A DNA stretch of 27,738 nt, taken from NCBI GenBank assembly GCA_016800925.1, contig JABCPU010000750.1, forward strand, positions 1 to 27,738, given 5' to 3'. Every line of letters starts with the position of its first letter. Position 1 is the first letter of the stretch. The translations under genes and the position numbers were made by a program. The notes below the pieces were generated by a model. It saw only the letters and a program-made list of their open reading frames with translations, was not told the DNA's origin and ran no database searches. Shown here one piece after another: positions 1-10,811 of this stretch. This DNA is from Suillus spraguei (taxonomy: Eukaryota; Basidiomycota; Agaricomycetes; Boletales; Suillaceae).

Positions 1-1532
1 GCACTATCTCGCCGGCCCGACTATGACTCCGGCAAAGACAATAATGAGGACCAGACTCTCCTCCCTGACGCTCTATTTGTTCATCTTATTGACACCAACC
101 TGAAGGATGTTTTGTCATCCTCTGACCCCCTCGACAACCCTGTCTTCAAGACAGCATCCAATGCCCTTGGTGGCATGTGCCTTCCACCTATGAAGTGGCA
201 CTCTCTGACTGGAAGATTGAGGAGAACATCCTCTATTTTAAGAATGTGCCTACATTCCACCGGCACATCGCCCAATATCCTGAAAAGGTATCATGACCAT
301 CCTACTGCAGGACATCCCAGTAGATTCAAAACTGAAGAACTCGTCAAACGAGAAGCCTGGTGGCCCGCTATGGGCTCTTATATTCGGAAATATGTAGAGG
401 GTTGCGCCCTTTGTCAGCAAATGAAAGCAGATACACATCCTGTTCAACCTCCGCTTACCCCAATCCCCTCATCTGTGACTCGACCTTTTTCTCAGGTCTC
501 TGTGATCCTATCACTGACCTCCCCATCTCTGGAGGCTTTGACAGTATCATGGTCGTGGTAGACCATGGCCTTATGAAGGGGTAATTATTATCCCTTGTCT
601 GAAAACCATCACTTCCGAAGGCATTGCCAAATTATTCTTGAAGCACATCTATCGTCGATTTGGACTCCATGACAAAGTCATCTCCGATCGTGGCCCGCAG
701 TTCCTATCTCATTTCTCCAAAGAACTTGCCCGACTTCTTGACTACGTCATCGCCCCATCTACAGCTTATCACCCCCAGACTGATGGTCAAACTGAGCAGC
801 TCAATCAAGAGCTAGAAACATACCTGCACATCTATTGTTGCAATAACCCTGAAGATTGGATAGAACACCTACCAATCGCCGAATTTGTCCACAACCACTG
901 AAAACACAATGCAAGGAATGCATCACCCTTCTACCTAATAATGGGATACGAACCATGTGCCATCCCTCATCTGATCCCTGACTCCACCGTCCCCAGCAGA
1001 AGATCGAGTACGATCTCTGCAAAAGATAAGAGAAGAAGCAATCACCTGTCATAATATTGCAATGCAAACAATGGCCAAACGATCCAGAGGAGAGAAGTAC
1101 ACTCCATGGAAGATTGGAGATAAGGTCTGGCTGTCAGCAGCTAATCTTAGACTGAAACTCCCATCATGGAAGCTCGCACCAAAATGATACGGACCATTCC
1201 CTATCACTGCAGTTCTGTCACCAATCATGTTTACACTCAAACTTCCTCAGCAATGGAAGATCCATCCCATGTTCCATGCTTTGGTCTTATCATCATATAG
1301 TGAAAATGACGTACACAGCCCGAACTTCTTAGAACCCCCACCTGACATCATTGAAGAAGAAGAAGAATATGAAGTCGAAGCGATTCTTTCTCACAAAGGC
1401 ACCGGCAGTCGCCAAAAATACCTCATGACATGGAAAGGATATTCATCAGGAGATAACAAATGGCTTCCAGAAGGAAACCTGAAGAACTCTGCTCGAATCC
1501 TGAATGCTTATAAAAAGCGAAATTCACTCTAA
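1..1532 (+). pseudogene. Ty3/gypsy chromovirus pol, 3' part (gypsy1)
   Basis: Remnant of a gypsy polyprotein that enters from the left edge. In order it shows the RNase H/integrase linker (ALSRRPDYDS from base 1), an HHCC integrase zinc module (HDHPTAGHP, then CALCQQMK, about 290-430), the DDE integrase core (SDRGPQF and QTEQLNQELE, 638-901), a GPY/F-type segment (KIHPMFHA, about 1255-1280) and a chromodomain. The protein would insert element cDNA into chromatin. The frame is broken near 180-200 and again near 500, where one base seems lost just before the first catalytic Asp. TGA ends the core at 899-901, and more frame changes fall in 902-1226. The integrase core is very close to that of the minus-strand copy at 19359-19793, so both belong to one family. 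It cannot be translated as one protein. Confidence 0.9.
1227..1532 (+). CDS. Integrase C-terminus with chromodomain (gypsy1 fragment)
   Basis: This stretch stays open for 101 codons and carries the integrase C-terminal segment (LKLPQQWKIHPMFHA) followed by a chromodomain. The chromodomain is recognised from [20 protein letters not shown] and NKWLPEGNL, the usual chromo pattern of an aromatic/acidic first strand, then W-K-G-Y, then W-x-P-E. In chromoviruses this domain is thought to read histone marks and steer integration. It ends at TAA 1530-1532. The matching domain in the minus-strand copy (18931-19140) shares almost every signature residue. The ATG at 1227 is internal to the original polyprotein and is not a real start. 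Confidence 0.85.
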   Translation: MFTLKLPQQWKIHPMFHALVLSSYSENDVHSPNFLEPPPDIIEEEEEYEVEAILSHKGTGSRQKYLMTWKGYSSGDNKWLPEGNLKNSARILNAYKKRNSL

Positions 1533-1584
1533 GTATCTTGACAATCAATCGTACGCACAATCAATCAATTGAAATCGTCAAAAC

Positions 1585-1833
1585 ATGTCTCAATCATCCA
1601 CGTCTTCTGCGTCCTCATCAAACATCTCGAGTCTCATTGACCCATTGCCATTCGCACTCCCTGAAACCCCAGAAAAAATCCAGTCTATGTGGGAGGCTGT
1701 AATCCTTGACCCATCGTACACCGAACATCTCAACACCCACATCTTTCACACTAATGATGTTGTGCTAAAAGAATTGATCCTCATCATGAGGACTGCTGAA
1801 CTACTCCTAACGCCTGCTGCCATTACAAATTGA
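1585..1833 (+). pseudogene. Short ORF downstream of the gypsy1 chromodomain
   Basis: An 82-codon ORF starts 52 bp after the chromodomain stop. Its N-terminus is Ser-rich (MSQSSTSSASSSN), followed by a hydrophilic, helix-prone segment (EKIQSMWEAVILDPSY, then TNDVVLKELILIMRTAEL). I recognise no family from this piece alone. Its position matches the start of the longer downstream ORF in gypsy2 (17421-18901), which ends in zinc knuckles, and a weak shared pattern (T-x-D, then I-x-x-T-A-x-L) occurs in both. The likely reading is a truncated N-terminus of that gag-like protein. A family-C LTR fragment begins 33 bp after its stop, so the remainder was lost. Confidence 0.5.
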
Positions 1834-1865
1834 GTCCTCGCCACGCATTATGTGCAAGGGACCCA

Positions 1866-2076
1866 TTAAAGTAAAGTATACAAGTGTAATACAGCATGCT
1901 TAAATAAGCCAATATGTGCACATGGACCAAGAGAGACGTGAGAATGTAAGTACGTATCCAAAGGAGGAAGGCTTACTACAGTACAAATGCATTGAGCATA
2001 TGAGTCAGAGTCATGTTACATAATATACAAGACAAAGGAGAAAAGAAAATGAATAGGGGCACGTACAATTGTAACA
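1866..2076 (-). mobile_element. Family-C LTR fragment
   Basis: This 211 bp piece aligns with the family-C LTR copies at 14483-14957 and 17161-17389. Shared words include ATTAAAGTAAAG, GAGCATATGAGTCAGAGTCA and the terminus TGTAACA at 2070-2076. The strand is assigned from gypsy2, whose 3' LTR reads TGTTACA... on the minus strand. It lies opposite to gypsy1, so it is not that element's own intact 3' LTR. It joins directly to copia coding sequence at 2077. Confidence 0.8.
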
Positions 2077-4042
2077 CCAATGCCATATCCCAGAATGAAC
2101 CCAGCGAGGAGTATGCATTCATCACATCTGACCTTGTGGCAGTTGCCAAAGACCTACAAATACTGATGTCGAGGTGCAGAGCTATCATGGACTCCAGTGC
2201 AACCTCTCATTTCTGCCTGGACCACACAAAGTTCAAAAACTTCATGCTATATTCTCCCAGAGCATTCACACTGCTGATGGTACAGCTATCAGTGCTATGG
2301 GAAAGGGAGACATTAGTATAGGTTGCTGTTAGGTGAAGGCCATACCTTGATGACTCTGAAGAATGCCCCCTATGTTCCAAGCATGGTGTTTACCTTGGTC
2401 CCTAAATTAAATCACTGCAGCAGGGTTAGCAGTTTATTTTGAAGGAAACATGTGCCAAATTCTCTCACCTGCCCCTGATTGCAAGATCATTGCAGAAATA
2501 CCCCAGTTAGAGAGCCTATATAGTGTCACCGATTGCCATAAGGAGTGAGCGAACCTCACAAGCTCCAAAATCAGTCTCTATGATGCTCACCAGGTTCTGG
2601 GCCACATTTCCCAAACGGCTGTCAAGCATGTGGTAGAAAAAGGACTGATCCAAGGACTTGACATCGATGCATCAATGCCCCAGGATTCTGCAAGGTCTGT
2701 GTGAAGGCAAAGGCCGCACATCAGCCATTCCCCAAAGCAACCAAAAACTGCGCCATGCAGTATGCTGAGCTGGTGCACACTGTCATTTGGGGGCCTACAC
2801 AGATGACCAGCATTGCAGGGTTGCTGTACTACATAAGGTTCATGGACAATTTCTCCCATGAAACGATGGTCAAGTTTCTAAAGGCAAAGGGGGAGGCTCT
2901 CACGGCATTCCAGCAATATGAGGCCAACATCAGCACACAGCATCCCAGTGCGTGCATATGCAAAATCCGTTCTGATTGCAGAGGCAAATACCTTTCTGCA
3001 GAGTTTCAATAAGTACCTGCATGGTAGGTGTATCAAACGACAGCTTACCATTCACAATTCACCACAGCAGAATGGTGTGGTTGAGTGCCTAAATCAAACA
3101 CTGGTCTCCCTGGCACATGCTATGCTCATTGGGAGGAGCCTCCCAAAGTTCTTATGGATGGAGGCGATCAAATATGGTTGAAGAATCGTGCACCTTCTAG
3201 AGCCATCCCTGGTCATACCCCTTTTGAACTTGTCCACAAGGCCAAACCAGACTTGAGGCATGCGCATGAATTCGGTGCAACACTGTATGTCCATCAGGCC
3301 AAACAGGGAAAGCTTGACCTGAGAGCTGAGGAGGCGATTTTTGTCAGTGTGGATACCCAGATTAAAGGGTATTGTATCTACTGGCCTGCAAAGCATAAGA
3401 TTTCAGTGGAGAGAAATGTCAGCTTCACACCTCTCAATGTGAATGTTGCTCCTGATGTGCCAGCCAAGGGGGAGTTTAGTGCCACTGTCAGCTCAAACAT
3501 ACAGGTATCCAGCCAGCCCACACCAGCAATAACACCCCACAACCTTCCATCACCTCCCACTCCCAATACCACTTCCACTACCATAGAGACGACTCCAGCA
3601 CAGCAAAGTATGAGGGCACATCTGCCACCAGGCTATTATGCCACCCTTAATGAGGGGGAGAGGGCTGCTTTAGTAGCTGAATTGGTACCTGGAGAGTTAG
3701 CACTGGGGGGATGAGGAGTACATCACCCACTAATATGCTCTGGCTGCAGTGCAGCTGGAGCCCTTATTACAGCAGGCACTAAATGGCCCAGATGGTGCAG
3801 AGTGGCAAGAGGCTATTAATTTTGAAATCAGCCAGTTGGAGAAGCTCAGCACCTGGGAGGTTACTGACTTACCATGTGACGCAAACCTTATACCTTGCCA
3901 TCGTGTTCTCGCACCAAATGTGGTCCAGATGGCGAGAAGCTTAAACTCCACGCCACCTTGTTGCCAATAGACAGCGCCAGCAATACAGAGTAGACTATTT
4001 TGAGATGTTTGCCCCCACCTGCAATATGACTACCATCAGAAC
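2077..4042 (+). pseudogene. Ty1/copia pol, 5' part: protease, integrase, RT N-terminus
   Basis: Decayed copia polyprotein. A retropepsin-like segment reads EEYAFITSDL then IMDSSATSHFC (about 2105-2215); the catalytic D-S/T-G has become DSS. Protease continues after a frameshift near 2260. The pre-integrase segment (YDAHQVLGHIS, about 2577-2610) precedes the integrase core. There the first catalytic Asp, expected in VHTDIWGP, is Val (VHTVIWGP, about 2774-2797). RSDCRGKYLS and PQQNGVVE keep the other two acidic residues. The C-terminal integrase block with KGYCIYWP and VERNVSF is open at 3085-3714. The RT N-terminus starts at about 3749 (GPDGAEWQEAINFEI) and reaches FAPTCNMTTIRT, where a family-A LTR cuts it at 4043. 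Multiple stops and shifts make it non-functional. Confidence 0.9.
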
Positions 4043-6462
4043 TGTTATGGCCATGCCAAACCAGAGGCTGCTAACAAGTTCCAGCTCAGCATGGGGGTCA
4101 ACTGGAGGGTTATAACTAATTCAAGGGGGCTTGGCCTCAGCTCATGCACTGTGCCCCTTATACAAGTATGTGCCCCTAATTTTGTATGAAGTCTGAGGGG
4201 GAGTTCCGGTGAAGTCCGGAGGGAAACTCTAGAGCTAGACTGCTCAGAAGAGCACCAAAGGACTACTGGAGGAGCATGGGAAACACACCGGAACTATTTC
4301 TAGAGGAACAGGGAATAAGGGTTGTAGAAACACACTAGACACACAGAGGTGTAAGTATACCTCAGTCTCAGATAGAAAGACTGCATTAGTATGTACCTAG
4401 ACACACAGAGGTGTAAGTAACTACAGTAAATCAGTATTGGCTATAAATATAATAGAGAATGGACGTACCCTCAGTCTCAGATAGAAAGACTGAGGGAAGC
4501 AGTATTACCATGAACGAGAGTAAGTAAAGAAAAGAACAGAAAATCCGGATGACTAATATGTGCTGAATACAGTAACTACAATGGAGCCCTTTGTCATTCT
4601 ACATCCAACAAGGGTAAGACAACTGGGACGAGTCCCAAGTAGAATGGAACAGAGAATGGACTGCCAGATGAAGTCCATAACAGGATAGGAGCAAAGCTCC
4701 AGAGGGAAAGATGATCCACAGGAGGTCAAGGATAGGATATGATATGACCGGAGGACAGAGGTCCTGTCATATACCATACTTCTAATCTCAGATCTGACCA
4801 TATCCGATCAGATCCGATCGATTCCAATATCCGTCCGGTCCACAGATCCTGCCCGGACCACCCATCGAATGTACTCACTTCTCACACCTTAACTCCCTTG
4901 TGTATAATCTGCATCTATCTCCTTTCGTCATTCCTCCTGCTTCCGGTACTCCGGCTGTTTATATTTCTGTCCTGTGTTACTGATCCATTTCCTGTTTCCT
5001 GTGTTCATTTCCGATTCATGCTTACTGATCCGCTGGTGCATTAACTAATAGACTTCCGTTACACTTCGTACATAGCCCTCGGTCCCAGACTTGCTGATTA
5101 TCCGTCTTAGATACTTACTGTATATAAACCACTTGTAGATCTCCGTAGAACCTTAGTTCGAATATCATCTTAGATTCTACTCATTCTGTTCCCTCCGGAC
5201 TTAAGCCACTTTCCGCTTTAAGTCACCTTCCAAGACTTAGGATTGATTCCTATAGTCTATATCTCCGACTCTATCTTCGGATAGTCTACTTCCGTTAGTT
5301 TCTAGTTAGGAACTCGTCCGAAACTAGCCTTAATCTCTGTCCCCTCCTTACATTCCGAATAACCTTTGGACGTATCATATCCAATACCTTCGGACACCCG
5401 GATCCGTCATGCAACCCCTTCCGGGTCTTCGGACAAATAACTCCTCCCTGAAATAAAGGGCATTACTCGAGAAAGGGGCACAGTGCACGAACTGAGGCCA
5501 AAGCCCTTTGGATCTCTCTACCCTTGAGTACGGTCTTAACAGGTCCGGAGATAGGAGGAGCAGAGGAGTAGAGGAGCAAGGAGCAGAGCTCCATGGATCT
5601 AGGGGAAGTATTGCCCTACTGTAGAGGAGTAGGTCTGGAGATTACATAAGGAGAGTATAGGCTACTACAGACCAAGTCCAGAGTAGAAACAAACAGAGGA
5701 GACTACCATAGGTAGAGCCAGAGGAGAACAGGGATAAAGACAGGAGTTTGGACAAAGTCCAGAAAGCATATTATAACAAAGGGTCAAATGTCCAGCCTAG
5801 GGAATACTCCCATAGCCTGAACTGGAGGCTTACAAGGGCTGGAGCCCAAGTGCGAGAATGTAATGGAGTTATATTGACATGAGAAGTATAGGAGGTACAA
5901 AGATAGAAAGCAGAAGGCAAGCAATCAATAGGAAAACATCCAGAAACATCAATATTCAGACTGAGGCCTGCTAGAGTACAAGTATGAGTTTATATACTGT
6001 AGGTAGCATAATGGAAGATCAGTAAGCATAGTCCAATGCTATGTATGAACCATGCAGAAACATATTGCTAAGTACAATGGAACATAACTAAACGAACTTG
6101 GAGATGAGATATGTATGAAAGAGATTATCAAGATGGAGACAGAGGTAACCAAGAGCTGGAGACAAGGACTTACCCTAAATGGGGTAATGCGTGTGGCACA
6201 GGAATATGTCCAGAGATGAATGCAGGGAAATCCAGAGGTCCGGAGTTCTGGGATCTGGACTGAACATGGACAAGGATCAGATGTATGGTGGAAATGTCCA
6301 GAATGCCAGAAGAGGGAAAGTCCAGACATAGTGGTGGGTGAGACTGTGCTCAGAGTGGACTAGGATGTGTGTAGGGTGAGCGCTAGCTGCAGGTGTCCGG
6401 AGGTATGGAGATATGAATGGGAGACCATAGTGGAGATGGGGTCTGAGATCCAGTATATGACA
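4043..6462 (-). mobile_element. Family-A LTR, long, with a nested solo LTR (A1)
   Basis: The element begins TGTTATGGCCATGC (+ strand) and ends GTATATGACA. Both ends match the copy at 10141-12376. Without the nested E LTR and one 5-bp duplication (4765-5546) it is about 1638 bp. No coding is supported; it holds only spurious reading frames. The minus strand is inferred because its end blocks resemble the reverse complement of family E, whose orientation is fixed by a following gag at 11582. It interrupts the copia RT, which resumes at 6463. No clean duplication is visible (AGAAC on the left, GTATC on the right), and some copia codons seem missing. Confidence 0.8.
4765..5541 (+). mobile_element. 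Solo family-E LTR (E1), 777 bp, TSD GGTCC
   Basis: Starts TGTCATATACC and ends GTCTTAACA. It is flanked by a perfect 5-bp direct repeat GGTCC at 4760-4764 and 5542-5546. The sequence is near-identical along its length to 10812-11581, where gypsy gag follows. The family-A sequence on both sides joins cleanly when the LTR and one GGTCC are removed. This is the footprint of LTR-LTR recombination that deleted the internal region. Confidence 0.92.
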
Positions 6463-6591
6463 GTATCTCCCCAACTTAGGCTGCCCAACATGACTGGGAG
6501 ATCCACCAGGTGGATATATATATGAGGCACCGCCGGATACTGGGAGATGGGAGAAAGGAAAGGTGCTCAAGCTCAAGAAGAGGCTTGCTGG
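6463..6591 (+). pseudogene. Copia RT middle fragment
   Basis: A 129 bp island between two LTRs. It reads YIYEAPPDTGRWEKGKV then LKLKKRLAG at about 6514-6591. This is the copia RT stretch just before the L-K-Q-A-G motif, which continues after the next insertion at 7510. It therefore belongs to the same element as 2077-4042 and 7510-8602. Upstream bases 6463-6512 carry no recognisable motif. Confidence 0.85.
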
Positions 6592-7509
6592 TGTAAAGAT
6601 ACAATCTAACCTGGGCTGTAGATAAACTACCTCCTAAGTTAGTATGCGAGTCTTGCACTCTACCTAGTCTGCTTCACTTGCGAAGGCAAGAACATTTGAC
6701 CCTAAAGGGAATGCTAAGTTAGTATAGTTCAATAATGCCCAACCTGAGGTGCGAGAATGCTGTCGGAGGTAGTGAGATGCTAGTGGTGGCCTCCGGTCTG
6801 TGGGAAACTTGCGGTAAAACTAGCGATAAGCATGGGAATGCAGTAGGCAAGTGGTAGCATGAACAGTAAAACTGTGGTAGTACAAGTGGTAAAACTGCAG
6901 TAAGCGTGGGAACTTCTATGGTAAACAAGCGGTAGTGTAGTGGTGAAGCGTGAGAAAGCGCTAGCGCGGGAAAGTGGTAAAGAGCAGTAGTGTGTGCAGC
7001 AGTAAAGCCAATTCTTAAGGAGATAGTGACTTCGGTAAAGGACTTTATTCAGTAGAGACAGTAGTGGTGACTATTCCTAAGTACTGTGTGTACTATAGGA
7101 GGGAAGTAAGGAACGAGTACAGGTACCTAGGAATTTTATATGAAAGGAATAGCTACGGAGGCGGAAGGGATAGGATAAACATGCAGCAGACATGTAATAG
7201 GACTGTACTTCAGTTTACACAACATCATGTACCGGCGAGACTGGATGGACATAGGACAGATGGTAAATCTTGCTTGTGGATGCCTAATGGGTTCACAGAG
7301 ATTGCCAAAGATCACCACTTCATGGGAAAGTTGCCGCAGTATAGCTGCTAAGCTGCAACAAGGCATCTGGAGTGCAGAATGATACTGTTAGATAGGGGTA
7401 AATGCGTGGTAAAGTAGGACGGTGAAGCCGAGAGGTAAGGATAATGATTGCTGTTGACACCTATATGAAAATATGCCATTTCAAGCTCAGCGTGAGTTTG
7501 CTCATCACA
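6592..7509 (+). mobile_element. Family-B solo LTR (B1), 918 bp
   Basis: Starts TGTAAAGATACAATC and ends GCTCATCACA. It aligns from end to end with 15052-15974 and with the reverse complement of 16229-17160. The flanks share CTGG (6588-6591 and 7510-7513), a 4-bp duplication seen with one decayed base in two other B copies. It splits the copia RT inside the ...LAG/GLKQAG... motif. The interior has many GGTAA/GGTAGT-type short repeats and no coding. True transcriptional orientation is unknown; + is arbitrary. Confidence 0.85.
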
Positions 7510-8592
7510 CTGGGACTGAAGCAAGCAGGTTTTGAGTGGGCTGAGGAACTTGCAGAAGTTTTCTCCAAGATCAGGTTCACTCACTCAAAGGTAGATCAAG
7601 CCATTTATTTTAAGTGCACCACCCAGGAACACACTGTTATCACAGTTTCTGTGGATGACATGGCTGTGACCTCGAACCATATCTCAAATATGCAGCAATT
7701 TTAAAACCCACCTTTGCAAGTTTTTTGAAATCTCAGACCTCAGCGAGCTCAACTGGCTTTTGAGATTGAAGGTCACATGTGACCGTACTGCACGGACCAT
7801 CACTCTGTCTCAAAAGGCCTACATTAAGACTATCCTAGAGCGCTTTAAACTATCTGATGCAAATACTGCACAGACCCCTATGGACACCACCATCCTCCTA
7901 TCCACTGAACAATGCCCATCCACCCATGCCAAGCTTGATGCCATGCGGGACGTGCCCTATCAGCAGGCAATCAGCTCCTTGATGTATGCCGCCACCAGTA
8001 TGCGGCCTGATATCGCCTTCACCATGGCTATGCTCTCTCAATTCATGCGCAACCAGGTAAACCCCATTTGGAAGCAGCAAAGCATGTGATGCGCTACTTA
8101 AAAGGGACCACCCATTATGAACTTACCCTTGGCTCCACAGATGGAGGCCTTGAGGCGTTCATGGGATGCCAATTGGGCATTGCAGCATTACTGGCACTTG
8201 ATGTCAGGCTACATTGCCTTGCTGAATGGAGGCCCTGTTGCATGGAGCATGTGCAAGCAGGTGCTAATTGCCTTATCTACTGCAGAGGCCGAATATATTG
8301 CCCTGGCCTCTACCTACAATACCTCCTGGAGGAGCTATACAAGCCTCCTGCTCTCCTCACCACCATTTACTGCAACAACCAGGCAGCAATTGCACTGGCA
8401 TCCAATGGCAAGTTTTAGTCTTGCATAAAGAATATCTCCATTTGCTACAACTTCATTCAAGCTCATATACAAGATGAGACTTTTCAGCTCTTCTATTGCC
8501 CCACGGACGACAATGTCGCAGATGCTTTTACCAAGGCTATCCCACATCCTTGCCTCCAAAAGCTTTGGCTTTTGATGAGCTTGGATTGCACT
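7510..8592 (+). pseudogene. Copia RT C-terminal half and RNase H
   Basis: Resumes with GLKQAGFEWAEEL and continues VITVSVDDMAVTSN. The V-D-D of the polymerase site (7651-7659) is intact. After a frameshift near 7703 come LNWLLRLKVTCDRTARTITL, SSLMYAATSMRPDIAF, KHVMRYLKGTTHYELTLGS (8068 onward) and the RNase H segment DANWALQHYWHLMSGYIALL then ALSTAEAEYIAL. The tail reads FYCPTDDNVADAFTKAIP (about 8490-8550), just upstream of the PPT. Frames change near 7703, 8070, 8150 and 8420, so it is dead. The RT/RNase H would have copied the element's RNA into cDNA. Confidence 0.9.
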
Positions 8593-8602
8593 TGAGGGGG
8601 AG
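8593..8602 (+). other. Copia polypurine tract
   Basis: A purine run (TGAGGGGGAG) immediately precedes TGTTGG at 8603. This is the expected plus-strand primer at the internal/3' LTR border, about 45 bp after the last recognisable RNase H codons. Confidence 0.75.
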
Positions 8603-9170
8603 TGTTGGAGTCTGAGTGATCCGATGAGTCAATCACTGAAGGATCTGAGATAGGGAAAGAGAGGAACCAGATCAGTACAGATGCAACCAAAAGAGAGCAA
8701 TGTGGGAGTGACATTTGACGTCAGTTCATGTTCTCAAATATACACTTACAATTTTCATTCCTATCTTGCCCACACTTAAAACAGTCCAGTATTTTGTAAT
8801 GACATCTCAGTCCTTTTCCAGAGACTGAGATGTGAGTACTTACTTCTACCTACACTGACATGAAACTGATGAGCTGTAGTATACTTGTTATCTAGGTACA
8901 TAGTTCTCCCAATGATCAGAGTCCTTTTCCAGATACTGAGATTATACTTGTTATATAGCGCTCCTGCCCACCTGCTTCATCTCATAACTTATAAGGCAAC
9001 TGGTTTGAAAAAGACCGGTTGCAGTCAGTTTGAACTCAGTCTTTTTCTTTGGTGTGATGAGGCAACCGCAACTGCAGTCTGGTTCAAAAAGGTCTGGTTC
9101 AGGTCCAACTGCAGTCTTTTTGTGGTTTTGCAACCAGACTTTTAAACTCTACTGACCACAACTCACAATA
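8603..9170 (+). mobile_element. Copia 3' LTR (right end uncertain)
   Basis: Begins TGTTGGAGTCTGAG next to the PPT. There is no second copy in the window, so the right end is a guess at a CACA near 9167. Inside is a short direct repeat: GTCCTTTTCCAGA at 8811-8823 and 8921-8933, each followed by ACTGAGA-like bases. TATACTTGTTAT-like words also recur at about 8880 and 8943. Further right (8996-9135) several GGTT-CAGTC-type words recur on both strands. No gene is seen. Confidence 0.5.
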
Positions 9171-9715
9171 TTTACTTTCACTTTGCCATCTGATCAATCA
9201 ATTCATTGATACCTATTAAAAGGGATTAAATGGTGCACAAGCTGCATGGGCAATCAAGGAGTATCAAGGACACCATGTCCTTCCACCAAGCATCATGCAA
9301 GAACTTGAACTTGATTGTAATCTAAGTTCCTCAGTAGCTCAGCCTGAGGCTGCCGGAACTATTTGAGCAATGTTCAATAATTTTTCAATCTTAGTACCTA
9401 ATGATGCCATAATATTATCAAGTTTAACTTTATTTACACCAGGGTAATTGGATGAGTGAGCTCCATAGCAGCTTGTCTTTCGGGTCATCCCAAATCTTGC
9501 TTATGTCAAGGGCCCATCCCTTTGTTGAATTCCCCATGCATTGTTTTGACATGACTAATACATCTTTGCAATCCTCATTGCCACCTCCTTTTCGGAATTT
9601 TTGGCCTATGTCTAGTGAGACCTGGTGAATTGGGGTCCTTACCTCTTCTCACTCGAATTGCTTGTCTTGCTAGGTATGCCAATTGTTTTTCAGTTTAAGT
9701 TTGGAGCTCCGAACA
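9171..9715. other. Stretch without a supported gene
   Basis: It lies between the copia LTR and the recognisable start of the DIRS-like element. The only coding-like piece is 9223-9366 on +, a 47-codon open frame without an ATG, reading AAWAIKEYQGHHVLPPSIM then an acidic stretch, ending in TGA. Amino-acid composition looks protein-like but I recognise no family. The rest is AT-rich with stops in all frames. It may be the 5' part of the DIRS-like element. Confidence 0.4.
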
Positions 9716-10140
9716 AAGTTATGAAAGCGAGTTCAACCTGAAGAAGAGGAAGGTAGTGAATTCAGGGATGATCATGAATATGTCCTTCATGGAAAAGACA
9801 TTGTCTTACCTCTGACCACCTGCAGTTCTATCCCTGGCTTCAGCCAGAACACTTTTAGCGTGTCTCAATCAAGCGGGCAGAAGAACTTACCCTTGATTGC
9901 TATGAAGAGTGGTCAGAAGACTCCAAGTATTATCAAGGACAAGTTACTGGTACTCCAGGATGTCTGGGCTTCCCTTTGTCTCAATGGACTCTCCTCCTCC
10001 AAGGAAGAGCACCAGATCTCAAAAAGGTTTTGTCCAGACACTATTCCACTACCATTGACCCAAAACAATCTCAACCCCTTGGAAAGAGTTTCGAGATCAC
10101 CTTGTCACAGCCTACCACAACCCATAAAGTCAAAACCTAC
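9716..10140 (+). pseudogene. DIRS-like element: gag-like ORF, N-terminal part
   Basis: Open from an acidic run (PEEEEGSEF) through HGKDIVLPLTT and ASLCLNGL. A frame change near 9970 leads to LSQWTLLLQGRAPDLKKVL and then THKVKTY. At 10140 a family-A LTR interrupts it; after the LTR and one CCTAC are removed the frame continues directly into GDWSIATNLWIEAL at 12382. The N-terminal domain has no family I can name. Its link to the downstream zinc motif and RT rests on this continuous reading frame. Confidence 0.7.
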
Positions 10141-10704
10141 TGTTATGACCATGCAAAACAGGAGATTAGTAAGAAGTCCTGGTCTTACATGGGGTTGTAC
10201 TGGAGGGTTGTAAAGTCAAAGGGGCTTCGCCTCAGCTCGTGCGCTGTGCCCCTTACCCAAGTATGTGCCCTTAATTTTGGATGAAGTCCAAGGGAGAGTT
10301 CTGATGAAGTCCGGATGGAGAGTCCAGACAAACTCTAAGGCAGGATAGCTTGACAGAGCTCCAATGGACTTCTGGATGAGCACGGGAATGCGCCAGAACT
10401 ATTTCCGGAAGGTAGGGAGTAATGGTAACCATTACTGGAACAAGTTCCAAGTAGAACAGATGAAAGATGGACCGCTGGACAAAGTCCAGGGCAGGATAGG
10501 AGCAGAGCTCCGGAGGGAAAGATGATCCATAGATGTCAGAGGATAGGATAAGATGAATCCAGAGGACTAGGGGTCTGGAGGAGCGGAGGAGCGGAGGAGC
10601 ATAGCTCTGTGGATCTTAGAGGAAGTGTTGGCTACTAGAGAGGAGTAGGTCCGGATATGGTGTAGAGATAGTATAGACTACTCCGGACAAGGTCCAGAGC
10701 TAGA

Positions 10705-10811
10705 CAATAATCCTGACCTATAGTACGTGCAATGGGGTAAAATCAGGTACTGTATCGTGCGGGGTATGTGGTGCTTATATCCTAATTTGTATGTACTCGG
10801 AATACTCTAGG
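10705..10811 (+). mobile_element. Family-B LTR fragment, left of the E insertion
   Basis: Matches the reverse complement of about 16553-16660 in the complete B copy, from CTAGACAATAATCCTGACC to GGAATACTCTAGG. The first ~500 bp of the LTR is missing. The family-E LTR begins directly after CTAGG. The other side of this B copy is at 12083-12186. Confidence 0.8.

Noticed and set aside
6039..6658. Three overlapping minus-strand ORFs of 60-99 codons
   Set aside because: They fall in the family-A LTR and the copia RT fragment, with no motif and no conservation in A2 or A3.
7444..7509. First 22 codons of the copia RT reading frame
   Set aside because: These bases belong to the end of the B1 LTR; copia coding resumes at 7510.
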